Shown piece after piece: positions 10,569 through 21,556 of a stretch of DNA of 64,000 nucleotides (position 1 is its first letter; each line of letters starts with the position of its first letter). The notes beneath the pieces are model-generated. The model had not been told where the DNA came from, did no database searches, and saw only the letters and a program-made list of their open reading frames with translations. This DNA is from Annulohypoxylon bovei var. microspora (lineage: Eukaryota > Ascomycota > Sordariomycetes > Xylariales > Hypoxylaceae), in NCBI GenBank assembly GCA_022836615.1, contig MU405303.1, positions 89,488-153,487 on the forward strand. Direction: 5' to 3'. Both the position numbers and the translations under genes were made by a program.

Positions 10569-13479
10569 ATGGATCAATGGCAGGGCTATTCCGACACCGC
10601 CGGCGGTCCTCGAAGATTCAACGGCGGTAATCAAATGACTCCAGGAAGAGAATATGGCCAGCAAACTGCCCAGGTTCAGCCGCCCGTCGGTTTCAAGTAC
10701 GATCAATACCAAGGAGCGTTGAATTCGCATGCTTCGCCACAGAGCGCGACATCTCCCGTCACCACCCCGCAGCTTCGCGATGGGAACGGTGATGTCCCTA
10801 TGCAGGATGTTCATGACCCGTATGGGAGCATGAAATATCCCATGCGACCACATCATCAGTCGCATCTGTCTGGAGGCCGAGCTGCAAATCTTCACTCACC
10901 CTCCGAACCCTCTGCCGCTGCACAGCGGTATTCACCCATGGAAGTGTTATCGCCAACATCACCGTATGCACCTAAGTCGGCAACAAATCCGGCTCAATTT
11001 TCAGCGCCCCATAGCCAGCGCCAGTCGCCTACTCGTAGTGATTACCAGCCACACCAGTCCCAGAGCTCGTACTATACCCGACAGAATTCCCAACTTCCTC
11101 CCATTACGCCTTACGCGAATTCTCAGGAAAACTACCCGTCGTCTGCTGTTTCGGCCTTAGATAGTGCCTATGCTAATGATCCGAAATCACCGAGGAGGGC
11201 GCTCCAGCCTACCGCGAACGTGCCTCTGGAGAAACGACCGGTGCCTCAATTCAAGAAGATCAGCGCCCTAACAGACTTGCGGCCCAAGGTTAACGCTCAA
11301 CCACCGTTTCGTCGCGCAAACCCCGAAGGAGGTTTCATAAGTGTATGATGACTTATTATTATTACCAAGTATTTCTGTAGGCGTACCGATTCTAATTATT
11401 TTTGACAGCCTCTCCAAGCTCTTACTGTCCACCTGCCCGCGACGTATCGCATATGCAATCCCAACTTCAAATACGAGTCTTCTCGTAATCCCCGTCGGGT
11501 GCTCACCAAACCGAGCAAAGGGAGCAAGAATGATGGATATGATAATGAGGATAGCGATTATATTTTATATGTCAATGACATTCTCGGCTCGGAGGAAGCC
11601 GGTCACAAGTACGCTGCGCTTTTTAATATCCTCTTCCGAGCTATTCTAATCTTCCCCGTAGGAATCGATATCTCATATTAGATGTTCTTGGGCAAGGCAC
11701 CTTTGGCCAGGTCGTCAAGTGTCAGAACTTGAAGACCCAAGAGGTCGTTGCTGTCAAGGTCATCAAGAACAGAACAGCGTATTTCAACCAGAGTATGATG
11801 GAGGTGTCTGTCCTAGACTTGGTAAGGCTCAAAATTCAAAGTAAACAAGCTGTCTATGTCCTCGGACTAACGATTACGTAGTTAAACACAAAGCTCGACA
11901 AGAATGATGATCACCATCTCCTCCGGCTTAAGGATACATTTATCCACCGACAGCATCTTTGCTTGGTATTCGAATTACTAAGTGTGAACCTTTACGAGCT
12001 TATCAAGCAGAATCAGTTCCGAGGTCTCAGTACGACGCTCGTGCGAGTATTTGCGCAGCAGCTTCTCAACGGTCTCGCTCTCCTGAACAAGGCGCGACTG
12101 ATACACTGCGACTTGAAACCGGAAAATATCTTATTAAAGAATCTCGAGAGTCCGATCATCAAGATTATAGATTTTGGATCGGCTTGTGATGAACGACAGA
12201 CGGTGTACACGTACATTCAGTCCCGATTCTACCGATCACCCGAAGTATTACTAGGCCTACCGTATTCTTCGGCAATCGACATGTGGTCGCTCGGCTGTAT
12301 CGTAGTCGAGCTATTTTTGGGACTGCCGCTGTTCCCAGGTTCGTCCGAGTACAACCAGGTCTCAAGAATTGTCGAGATGCTCGGAAACCCACCGAACTGG
12401 ATGATCGAGGTAGGCAAGCAGGCCGGCGATTTCTTCGAGAAGAGGCAGGATGAGTTCGGCCGGAAAACGTATCATCTCAAGAGTATGGAGCAATACTCCC
12501 GAGAGCGTGGAACGAAAGAACAACCTAGTAAGAAGTACTTTCAAGCGAGCACCCTACCCGAGATTATCAAATCGTACCCGATGCCGCGGAAGAACATGAA
12601 ACAGAGTGAGATCGATCGAGGTAGGAATAATTTACTGAGCTATGTAGACTTCGGCGTTGGCTAACCTAGATTCTAGAAATGAACAACCGAGTTGCCTTCA
12701 TCGATTTCGTTCGAGGCTTGCTAACCATTAGCCCATTGGAGAGATGGTCGCCCCAACAGGCCAAATTGCACCCCTTCATAACCCAGCAGAAGTTTACCGG
12801 TCCTTTCGTCCCACCCATGAATCTGAAGGCTAGCTCCCTCAACCGCTCTCCGGCTCCTGGAACTCAGCAGCAGCAACAGGCAGCCGAACTCAGCAAGCAA
12901 AGGGCACAGCAAGCGCAAGCTCAAGCTCAAGCAGCCGCTCAAGGAGCTTACGCGATGCAACCGGCCCAGTACCAAGCTACTCCGCACGCACAACCTTCGT
13001 TGTATGGGAGCAATGGTCTGTACACGCCTGGAAGCAGCCATACTGGCGCCCCACCGCCTTATTCTGCCCAGCAGTCCCCTTACGGCCAAATGGTTATGGG
13101 ACAACCACCCGCGCAGATGCCGCCAGCGAATTATGGTGTTCCGCAACCGAATCTATACCAACAAGCTACGGTTCGAGCAGGTCGTCAACGCGCGTCAACG
13201 ATGGATCAGCAGCAAAGTGGTATACCTGCCGCCATCCAGAGAGTTGCTAGCCATCTAGATCCCAGCCAACCCATTAGACTACAGCCTAGCCCGGCATACT
13301 ATCCGCCGCCTGCCGATGGCATAGGCCTTACAGATCCTGGAGCAGGTAGGGTAGCTGGCAGAAGAGATAGTAGAGCCCAAAGAGGAGGTGCTAGAGGTAA
13401 CCGAGATTTCATTCGTAATCTGGAGGAGAGAACTCTTGAAGAAGGATTCATGGGTGGGGGTCAAAGTCCGTGGGCGTGA
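10569..13479 (+). CDS. yak1: Dual-specificity (DYRK family) protein kinase YAK1
   Basis: Five exons: 10569-11342, 11409-11608, 11662-11821, 11882-12620 and 12677-13479, giving 891 residues. About 320 disordered Ser/Pro/Gln-rich residues precede the kinase domain (about 328-690). Visible motifs are the Gly loop LGQGTFGQVV (334-343), ATP lysine in VAVKVIK (Lys357), HCDLKPEN (Asp455), the DFG motif in IIDFGSAC (Asp475) and the DYRK activation-loop YTY (487-489), which is autophosphorylated in the family. The C-terminus is Gln/Ala/Pro-rich. Yak1 kinases restrain growth downstream of PKA/TOR and act in stress response, nutrient sensing and development. HCD in place of HRD is normal for DYRK kinases. 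Introns are 53-66 nt and phases close. Confidence 0.95.
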
Positions 13480-15672
13480 AGAATGTTCCATGCGATGATG
13501 TCCCACGAATCAGACGCACATGTATCACCTTGTCGAGACAACTCGGTAAGAACCGAACCGTCTAGGTTCCGCTACAAAACTTCGCTCGGTTGGTAGCCAG
13601 TTACATTGACCTTCGATATGGGGATACCTCTGGGATGCTTTTTTCACAGCTCTACGTTAGCTTGTCGGTCTCGCGTTTTACGGACCGGGCAGGCATGTAT
13701 GATACCCACAGAACATAGGGTGCAACTCTAGATTGCCCAAAAAGTTTTATTTTCTTCTTTTTTCCCATCCGCTGCTACAAATTCAGTACAGTACAGTCGG
13801 GGATTGATGATTTTGAGGGCGCATATAGCACCGGCGGGGAGCAGTTTGGCAGAGTGCCTCTACGAGAGCCTCTACATCGGCATAGGTTGAAGGGCAGGTA
13901 GGGCTACCTACGGGGGCAAACTCGGAGCGAAGAGGGTGTCACGTAGGGAACGCACTCCCTTAGTTACGCGAAATAGTCCTGGGGCGCGGATGGATCATCA
14001 GGGAATCCGTTCGCGACGACTGTTTCTATGTACGGGGACGACGAGCTTCTCGGTAGAACTTTTTACCCTACTTCTATCGAAAAGGAGATTCTTCACGGCA
14101 ACATCTCGCGCCGGGGAGTCATGGACGGGTGAACTAGGTGAGGAAGGAAATGGAACGCAAAACTTGCCCGAGGACTAAGCATGACGGGTGGTGGTGGCCT
14201 TTTGCTTTTGCCTTTTTTTTTAACGACATCGGTAGGCTAGGTTAAGCTACCTGGGAGGCAGGTAGGGTGCATACTTTAAACAGAGACACATGACCTGGAA
14301 CCTGAAGGTGAAATTTATGCCTGGTGTGTATGTGTGTGAATGTGAAATATGTAAATGCATATGCGTAACTATGCGTACTTGGCTAGGTAGGTTTCAAGAT
14401 TGGGGTAGTAGGTAGGTGTGTAGATGCGTAGGTGAGGAGGATAGGAGTAGATAAGCGGAATCGGGCGGCGAGGGTGAGATGAGCCCTAACCAAGATATGA
14501 ACGATGCTGTACTCGCTGTATGGATGAGCTTACGTGAACGATAGACACCACTGCTAAATTTCTCAACGTTGTGTCGTTTGGGTAATAGATAATGCTAAGT
14601 ATTGACATCTGATATCTTGGTATTGTTTTGCTAGAAGGCCGGATGACAAGTGCTCGTACAATAAGCATCCCGTTCTGTTTAAGGGGCTGTGGAATGGGAC
14701 TTCAAACATTTTAGCTAGGCTTTGTATTGTTCTTACCATTTCCTACTCCTCGTTTTCACTAGGTAACCTACGGGTTACTTGTTTGGTGTAAGTAGTGCTG
14801 CTGGTGGAATAGGGGTTGTGATTGTAGTTTTGGTTTTGGTTGGCGATGGGATGGGGATGAGATCGAGAAAACGAGGGGTATACCATAAATAAGTACTGCT
14901 CGCTATAATCGAGTACGTAGTCAAATGTTGGTTTACCATCCCAACCTGTTTTATCATACCTTAATAGGTACTTACGTAGAGATTTCACAGTCGTCCCTCT
15001 AGAACAGATTATCGGTCTAGTGTTGGTATGTAGGTATATGTCTTGGCGATCTTCGACTCTAAGGCAACACATTTCACGAAGAACAACAAGTCAAGAGATA
15101 TCATGGTACAAAATCAATGGATATTTCCTTGACCGTCAGCCCGGCTACCTAAGGTAGGCAGGCTATCCCAAATGGCATGACACGACAAGACTACCACGCC
15201 TTCCTAGACCCCCGAGTCCCTATTACCACCCTCACATGAGGTTGTCGAAGTCGAAGTATGAAAGTCTTTCCCTCCCTATCAGAGGGCAACTTTTCACTCA
15301 TCCACGCAGAATACAAAAACGCAGAAGGTGTGTTTAGTTTTGTTGGTACAATTGCAACCAAGGACAGTGGCAGGAATCCTAGTAGACGTTTCGTTGACCT
15401 GTTTTGTTACATAGCATCTAGTACCCTGTGCCGAATACCTAGTGTCCTCCTTCCATGACAGAGATAATTTCGGAAACGCGGTACCTTCGGAAGTTTGTGG
15501 CCTCCGACGAGGAGCGGTCGAACGAATCCGTCTACCACCACCAACAATCACTGCAGTAGTGGTCTGCCCATCCCGTCGGATTGCTCGGGCAAAAGCGGCG
15601 GTTGAATGCATTACCGTAATCATAGTCGTCTAGTCTCATGTCGTTCGTCGCTTCGACACCTGACCAGTGATC
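13480..15672. other. Intergenic region between convergent YAK1 and RRM genes
   Basis: This region holds the YAK1 3' untranslated part and spacer DNA. Several CTACCT/AGGTAG motifs occur (14253-14270, 14384-14416, 15145-15158), and a TG-rich patch lies at 14320-14350. A 109-residue minus-strand frame (14743-15072) shows no domain and mostly simple Asn/Tyr/Pro/Ser composition near its end, so I leave it uncalled. Confidence 0.55.
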
Positions 15673-16891
15673 CTACCTACCGGCGCGGAAACCTCTGCCT
15701 CGACGACTGTCGTTGTTATTATTGAAGCCATTGGTCTTAGGAACCATCTTGTCACTGTAAAGGCCTCCGTTCTGATGGGAGGCATCCCGGTCATCGGTGT
15801 CCATCAGATCATTAAACCCCATTCGTCCGTCAACCACTACGTTACCTCCCTGCCGGGTCTCATGGTCGCGTTGGGCTCGAGGTCCAGTCGGAGGTGAGAG
15901 GGGGCCGCCAGGCTTCAGGTACACATTCAAGGTTCGACCATCAGCCTAATATGTTTGTTAGTATGCTGTGTGTAAGATAGCCTAGAGGAAAAAAAACTAA
16001 CAGTCTCATTGTTGAAGGTCTGGATAACCTGAAGTGCTCCTTCCTTGCTCTCGAAGGCAATCTCGGCGATGACAAGAGGATGGGTCTTGACTAGATGGCA
16101 GCTGCTAACCAGACCGCCAATAGGTGTCATCGCACTCTCAATATCGGCGGCTGTGGTTCCCGGCGCAAAGTTCTGTGCCATGACCACAAAAGGTCCTGCC
16201 AAACCCTTGATGGATATTCCCGAAGCCGAAGGGCCAGTCGGTGGCTGTTGCCAATTGATTTGTTGATCCGCCGCAGGCGAAGAGGTTGTACGCTGAAGAG
16301 CACTAAGGAGCACATCTGTGCGTCGAGGTGTTTGGCGTCGAGGTGTTGTCTGGGATCGAGAGATGGGGGTGCCTGGGGCATGGATTCGGGAAGCTAAAGA
16401 ATTGGGATCCTTCTGCGCCTTGGCACCTTTGCCACGCGCATTATGAAGATCATGCGTCCATTCGTGGTTGATACTACCGGAGGGGGTACGCGCGGTTAAA
16501 GATTGTCGCTTCACGAGGTGTTAAGTTAGCTTTCAACATTCAATATCTGTAAACAAATATTTAAGAGATAGAGTTTGCCATACTTTCTTAACTCCAGCTC
16601 GACTTGCGAACGATCCTCCGCTAGGCGCACTGGAGCGGCGATTGTCATCTCGCTTGAAGATACGTGCGGCAAGAGCTTCATTCTTCTTGCGCTCGCGACC
16701 TAGGTAGTCAAAATATTAGCTTGCTAGGTTCGGCATTTGTAGTTGTGACCTTGTGAGGGAGTTCGTCTTAAGAGCTGTCCATCAATTTACTTACCAGCAT
16801 TGATAATCTTATCAAACTCGGTCGCATGTTGTTTGGCTGCATTCGGCTTGGTTGCCTTTTGCTTGGTTGCGTTTGGCTTTGCCTTCGCCAT
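15673..16891 (-). CDS. RRM-fold RNA-binding protein of unassigned function
   Basis: Four exons on the minus strand: 16795-16891, 16584-16699, 16002-16508 and 15673-15945, giving 330 residues. The N-terminus is Lys/Ala/Asn-rich (MAKAKPNATKQK) and a basic Ser/Thr/Pro-rich linker follows. An RRM-like fold spans about 173-253: GPFVVMAQNF as RNP2-like beta-1, VIAEIAFESKEGA as a degenerate RNP1, and RTLNVYLKPG as the last strand. The C-terminus ends RRGRGFRAGR, an RG-type RNA-binding tail. The basic flanks and RG tail suggest an mRNP or mRNA export factor, loosely like Yra1/Aly, but this is inference; the aromatic residues of a canonical RNP1 are missing. It is divergent from the uL2 gene, separated by about 640 bp. 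Confidence 0.8.
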
Positions 16892-17527
16892 GATTTCTTA
16901 GTAAGCTCACGTCTCGAGCTTTGCAACCAATGACGTTAAGGGGTAGTAGTAAATGAGAACGGAAGAGGGTTCTAATCGATTCACAAATGAGACGAATTGG
17001 AAAGGGAAAAGAGTTGAAGTATTGTCAATTAAGACAACACAAGTTATTTGGTGTGACCGGTTTCGATGTTGAAAGATGTGAGAAGTGCGAAAGACTGAAC
17101 TCGACCACGATCTCAGTACATAGATAATGGGTGTGGAGCTGATGAGGGATGAGAGTTGCAAGGTTCAAAAAAGCGCGAACTTCAAAAAGGGTCGCGCGTC
17201 TATTCAATCAAATTATGGGGCTATGGGGGCAAATCAATACGTACCGGAATCAAGAACCCACATGCATGCTCTCTAATTACATAATCAAGAATATTGGAAC
17301 CCCAGGGCTTGCAGCTGCAAAGAAGAAGCTAGGGCCAGCCACAAAAATACGTACTCCAAGCGATTAGGGTCAAACGGTGAGGCGCAACCCACACAAACTT
17401 TCTACATTGAAGGAAAATTGTAGGCTCTCTAATTTCGGCCGCATCTTCCAAAATTCTTCAATCACCCAAACACTCCAAACCTCCATTCTCTTTCAACATC
17501 ACGAATTACGCACAATAGACCAGCACC
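16892..17527. promoter_or_regulatory. Divergent promoter region, RRM gene and uL2
   Basis: This 636 bp spacer lies between the start of the RRM gene (minus) and ribosomal protein uL2 (plus). The last 100 bases before uL2 are C/T-rich on the plus strand, as expected for the leader of a highly expressed ribosomal protein gene. I could not identify a specific factor site with confidence. Confidence 0.5.
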
Positions 17528-18529
17528 ATGGGTCGCGTGGTATGTTTGATATTTCTAATATTGTTTTTATATTTGTCTGGACTGTCTGCTAATCAATGCG
17601 ATAAATAGATTCGTAACCAGAGAAAGGGTCACGGTGGTATCTTCAGTAAGTCTAAGTCTTCGCCAGCAGCGCTTCTCAGTTTCAGCACTCGCATCGATTA
17701 CAATCGAATTATTTTTCCTATCGCGAACTATTTCAACTCACATTTGATTTCTTCTAGCCTCCATCACCCGTCTACGAAAGGCTCCCGCCAAGTTCCGATC
17801 TCTCGACTATGCCGAGCGCCATGGTTACGTACGAGGTGTGATCAAGGAGATCCTCCACGACCCGGGTCGTGGTGCTCCTCTCGCCCGCGTCGTCTTCCGT
17901 TCTCCCTACAAGTTCAAGCAGATTACCGAGACCTTCATCGCCAACGAGGGCATGTACACCGGTCAATTCATCTACGCCGGCAAGAACGCCGCTCTCACCG
18001 TCGGCAACGTCCTACCCCTCGCCTCGATGCCCGAAGGTACCGTCATCTCGAACGTGGAGGAGAAGGTTGGTGACCGAGGAACTCTCGGCCGCACTTCCGG
18101 CAACTACATCACAGTCGTCGGCCACAACCCCGACGAGGGCAAGACCCGAATCAAGCTTCCCTCCGGTGCCAAGAAGGTTGTCAGCAGCAGCTCCCGAGGA
18201 ATGATCGGTATCGTCGCTGGTGGTGGCCGAACCGACAAGCCTCTCCTGAAGGCCTCGCGTGCCAAGCATAAGTTCGCCGTCAAGCGTAACAGCTGGCCCA
18301 AGACTCGTGGTGTTGCCATGAACCCCGTCGACCATCCCCACGGTGGTGTAAGTAGAATTGGATCTGACGAGATACGGAAGAAGACGCTGACATTAGTTCT
18401 TAGGGTAACCATCAACATATCGGTAAAGCCTCCACAATCTCCCGATACGCGGCACAAGGTCAAAAGGCGGGTCTCATTGCGGCGAGACGGACGGGTCTGC
18501 TACGTGGTACCCAGAAGGTGAAGGAGTAA
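17528..18529 (+). CDS. rpl2: 60S ribosomal protein uL2 (RPL2)
   Basis: Four exons: 17528-17539, 17609-17645, 17758-18347 and 18404-18529, giving 254 residues, the usual length for fungal uL2. The first exon is only 12 nt (MGRV), a common pattern in fungal ribosomal protein genes. The body reads IRNQRKGHGGIF then TSITRLRKAPAKFRSLDYAE, with the uL2 signature MNPVDHPHGG joined across the last intron to GNHQHIGKAS. The C-terminus is RRTGLLRGTQKVKE. uL2 sits at the peptidyl transferase centre and helps hold the two subunits together; the conserved His of the HPHGGG loop is present. Codon use is strongly biased towards C-ending codons, fitting high expression. Confidence 0.97.
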
Positions 18530-19376
18530 AATGGGTTACCCAGGTCATGGTTCATCAAGGCGGCTGGAGTTTTACTTGATTGCGCTTTGCATCCATCTAG
18601 GTACTGGTGAGCTATGATAATGAGATAGGCTCAATGGAAGTACCCGGCATGAAATCCTTTCTACGCATCATTTTGCGATTGATACCTCGTGAAGTTGATG
18701 GAGAGCTACGATTGACGAGTGGTAGTCCTATGTCATTAGGAGGAATTCGGTCGAGCTCGCTCGATATTCGGTATGTCTACTAAGTAGTTATGTACATATT
18801 CGAACAAAGGATAAGTGTAAAAGTTCCAACAGATGAATTAAACTGTAGCCAAGTCTCGCGTGACGAGATCACCTGCAACGAATGGAACCATACCGTAGAT
18901 GGGCTATGTATGTATGTATTTCTAGGGGCATGATATCATACGATAGCCCGGCTCCGCTCTCCGGATTCTGGGGGGCGAACCTCGATAAGGAAGCTTGCTG
19001 GTTAACTTAAAAAATGGACATTGCTCTTCAACCGGGAAACTGCCAGCATCATTGTATCACTATTCTTACCTATTTATGTAACAAGCCGCATGGAGGTAAT
19101 TGGCAGGAATCATCGGAACTTATAAGTAAGAAGTTTCCAATTTAGACATAATACACCGATATGCCGTTCTCCACATCCTTACCCTCCGGGTTGATCCCTC
19201 GGACAATCTCAAAAGCGTTGCGGTCCTACTATAACCCCACCAACATCTCTCTCTGCGGTCCCTGTGCGCTCTCCTATAAAATCTCACCCCGCCAAAGTAA
19301 GGGTACTTTTCTAACACCAACGCCGCACCTTTTACCATCCGCAACCGCCGCTAGACGACGACGCTTCTATTCAACT
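18530..19376. promoter_or_regulatory. uL2 3' region and adenosine kinase upstream region
   Basis: The uL2 3' end and the adenosine kinase promoter share this region. From 19161 an ATG-led frame runs without a stop into the kinase start at 19377, giving a 72-residue potential N-terminal extension (see findings). An ATGT microsatellite occurs near 18906. Confidence 0.5.
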
Positions 19377-20875
19377 ATGGCCGCTAATACGGAATTCGCA
19401 CTCGTGTGCTTGGAGAATCCTCTCCTTGGTATGTCGGCCCTAACTTTTTCTATGAATCAGGTTCAATTGAACTTCTAAGAATAGAAGAGAGAGAGAAAAG
19501 CCCCGCCTGAAAATATACAACGAGGGGTGTCTTAGCCGAAGCTCCAGCATAGAGATTTAGAAGAACTATGCTTGAATTATAGCTTGAATCTAGATCTATA
19601 TCTATAAAAGATATTTAGATTTGTATACTATCTTTGGAGGCTATATTTATATATACTACACTACTTATACCGAGCTACTGCTGACATACAAGGGGTTTAG
19701 ACATCCAGGCCGTAGGCACTGCAGACCTCCTCAAGAAGTACAACCTCAAGGACAACGACGCGATTCTAGCGTCACCAGAACACATCCCGATCTACGATGA
19801 TCTGCTGGAAAACTTTGATGCTAAGCTGATTGCTGGTGGTGCCGCCCAAAACACTGCCCGAGGTGCCCAATACGTGCTCCCGCCCAACAGCGTCGTCTAC
19901 TTCGGTGGTGTCGGCAATGATAAGTACGCCGACATCCTGCGGGATGCCGTCAAGCAGGTTGGTCTGAGGGTCGAGTACCGTGTCGATCCCAAGGAGCCCA
20001 CGGGAAGGTGTGGTGTAGTTATCACAGGCCACAACCGAAGCTTGTGCACCGACTTGGCCGCAGCTAACCACTACGACCTCGACCATCTTAAGAGCCCCAA
20101 GATCTGGGAGCTTGTGAAGAATGCCCAATTCTACTACGTCGGTGGTTACCACTTCACTGGTACATCCCCCCTATTTCTCATTCCCTTCCCACTTGATATG
20201 ACTGCTAACAAGCTAATCCAGTCTGCCCGGCCGCTATCCAGGCCCTAGGTGAGGAAGCCGCTACTAACAACAAGTCCTTAATCGTAAACGTCAGCGCGCC
20301 CTTCATCGCCGAGTTCTTCAAGGACCCTCTCGACGCCTCATCCAAGTACTGGGACTACGTCATCTGCAACGAGTCCGAGGCCGCCGCCTACGCGAAGTCT
20401 CACTCGCTGGCCCTCGCCGAGACCGATGTTCCTGGCATCGCCAAGGCCCTCGCCAACCTGCCCAAGGCTAACGCCAAGAAACCCAGAGTAGCCGTCGTCA
20501 CCCAGGGCACGCTCCCCACCGTCGTCGCCATCCAGGGCCAGGACGAGGTCAAGCAGTACCCCGTCCACGCTATCGACGCTTCCAAGATCAACGACACGAA
20601 TGGTGCCGGTGACGCCTTCGCTGGCGGCTTCGTGGCTGGTCTTGTCCAGGGCAAGTCCCTCGAGGAGAGCGTCGATATTGGCCAGTGGCTCGCGCGGTTG
20701 AGCATTCAAGAGTTGGGCCCTTCGTAAGTTGTTTTTTTATTTATACTTGTCTTGATTTACTTCCCTACATACGTCACATGTCATATTGTATATAATTACT
20801 TAAGGTTGTTACTAACATGCTTTTACGTCAAACAGATACCCCTTCCCTAAGCAGGCCTACGAACCCTCCAAATAG
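19377..20875 (+). CDS. ado1: Adenosine kinase (PfkB family)
   Basis: Four exons: 19377-19428, 19701-20159, 20222-20723 and 20836-20875, giving 350 residues with the internal start MAANTEFALVCLENPLL, which matches the usual N-terminus of fungal adenosine kinase. It phosphorylates adenosine to AMP with ATP and keeps the S-adenosylmethionine cycle running by removing adenosine. Seen motifs include IAGGAAQNTARGAQY (substrate site) and the PfkB signature NDTNGAGDAFAGGF, whose Asp (about 301) is the catalytic base. The C-terminus is YPFPKQAYEPSK. Intron 1 (272 nt, very AT-rich) is several times longer than the others. An upstream in-frame ATG at 19161 could add a mitochondrial presequence. The internal start has the better context (A at -3, G at +4). 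Confidence 0.93.
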
Positions 20876-21438
20876 ACTATATCTTCTGTCAAAAAGACAG
20901 TAAATATTAGCAAGAAATAAGGAGACATCAGCATCACACCAACAAGCTTTGTCGTTACTCAACTTTACGCAAAGGTTCGGCGTTTTATAGAGATGGGAAA
21001 TTTATATCATCTGGTGGGCGGAGCATTTTAACATATGTGCAAAGGCGAACTGAATCAAAAAGGGATAGCTTGCGTCTTCGTCTCTCGTCTTCTTTGCTGG
21101 GTTTCAACAACTGGGGGGGAATAAGGGGGTTATTTACATGAATCAATTTAAGTAGTAACCATACTTGCTATATCTAGAGCATAGATGTTGATAGCGCCCT
21201 TCAACACGAACAAATTCCGATATGCATATTGACGTATAATCTTTTAGTTTCGAGAGCAGAGTGTGAAGAGTGCGGTGTTATTATATCTTGCTGCTGATTG
21301 GCACTCCATCGTAACCCCTTAGAATGTGCATGAGTTGGTTTCGTTTAGTGGACTGAGACAATGCATGCGACATTGGTTTAAGTACTATTGGCCACTAGAA
21401 GCTGCTGCGAAACATAATGGGATTACGGAAATGTGGGA

Positions 21439-21444
21439 TATAAA
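21439..21444 (+). promoter_or_regulatory. TATA-like element upstream of the 5S relic
   Basis: TATAAA lies at -28 to -23 relative to the 5S-like start at 21467. Filamentous ascomycete 5S genes are known to need an upstream TATA element near this distance, so the unit appears to have been a genuine transcribed 5S copy before its deletion. Confidence 0.5.
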
Positions 21445-21466
21445 CTGTAACACAACGTTGATTTAT

Positions 21467-21556
21467 ACATACGACCATAGGACTTAGAAAGCTCGGGATC
21501 CCGCCGGATTAGTAGTTGGGTCGGTGACGACCAGCGAATCCCTGGTGTTGTATGTT
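21467..21556 (+). pseudogene. 5S rRNA pseudogene with internal deletion
   Basis: The 5' end reads ACATACGACCATAG and the 3' part reads GGGTCGGTGACGACCAGCGAAT and ends near GTTGTATGTT, both characteristic of fungal 5S rRNA, followed by a short T tract. Total length is about 90 nt against the usual 118-120. The middle is missing: the GGGATCCCG segment joins directly to CCGGATTAGTAG, so about 29 nt covering the helix III / loop C side are lost, apparently at a CCG microhomology. Dispersed single 5S copies and pseudogenes are typical of Pezizomycotina. The internal Pol III control region is partly removed, so it is probably not functional. Confidence 0.85.

Noticed and set aside
14743..15072. 109-codon minus-strand frame downstream of YAK1
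   Set aside because: Low-complexity Asn/Tyr/Pro composition in the second half, no domain and no supporting exon. I could not separate it from chance.
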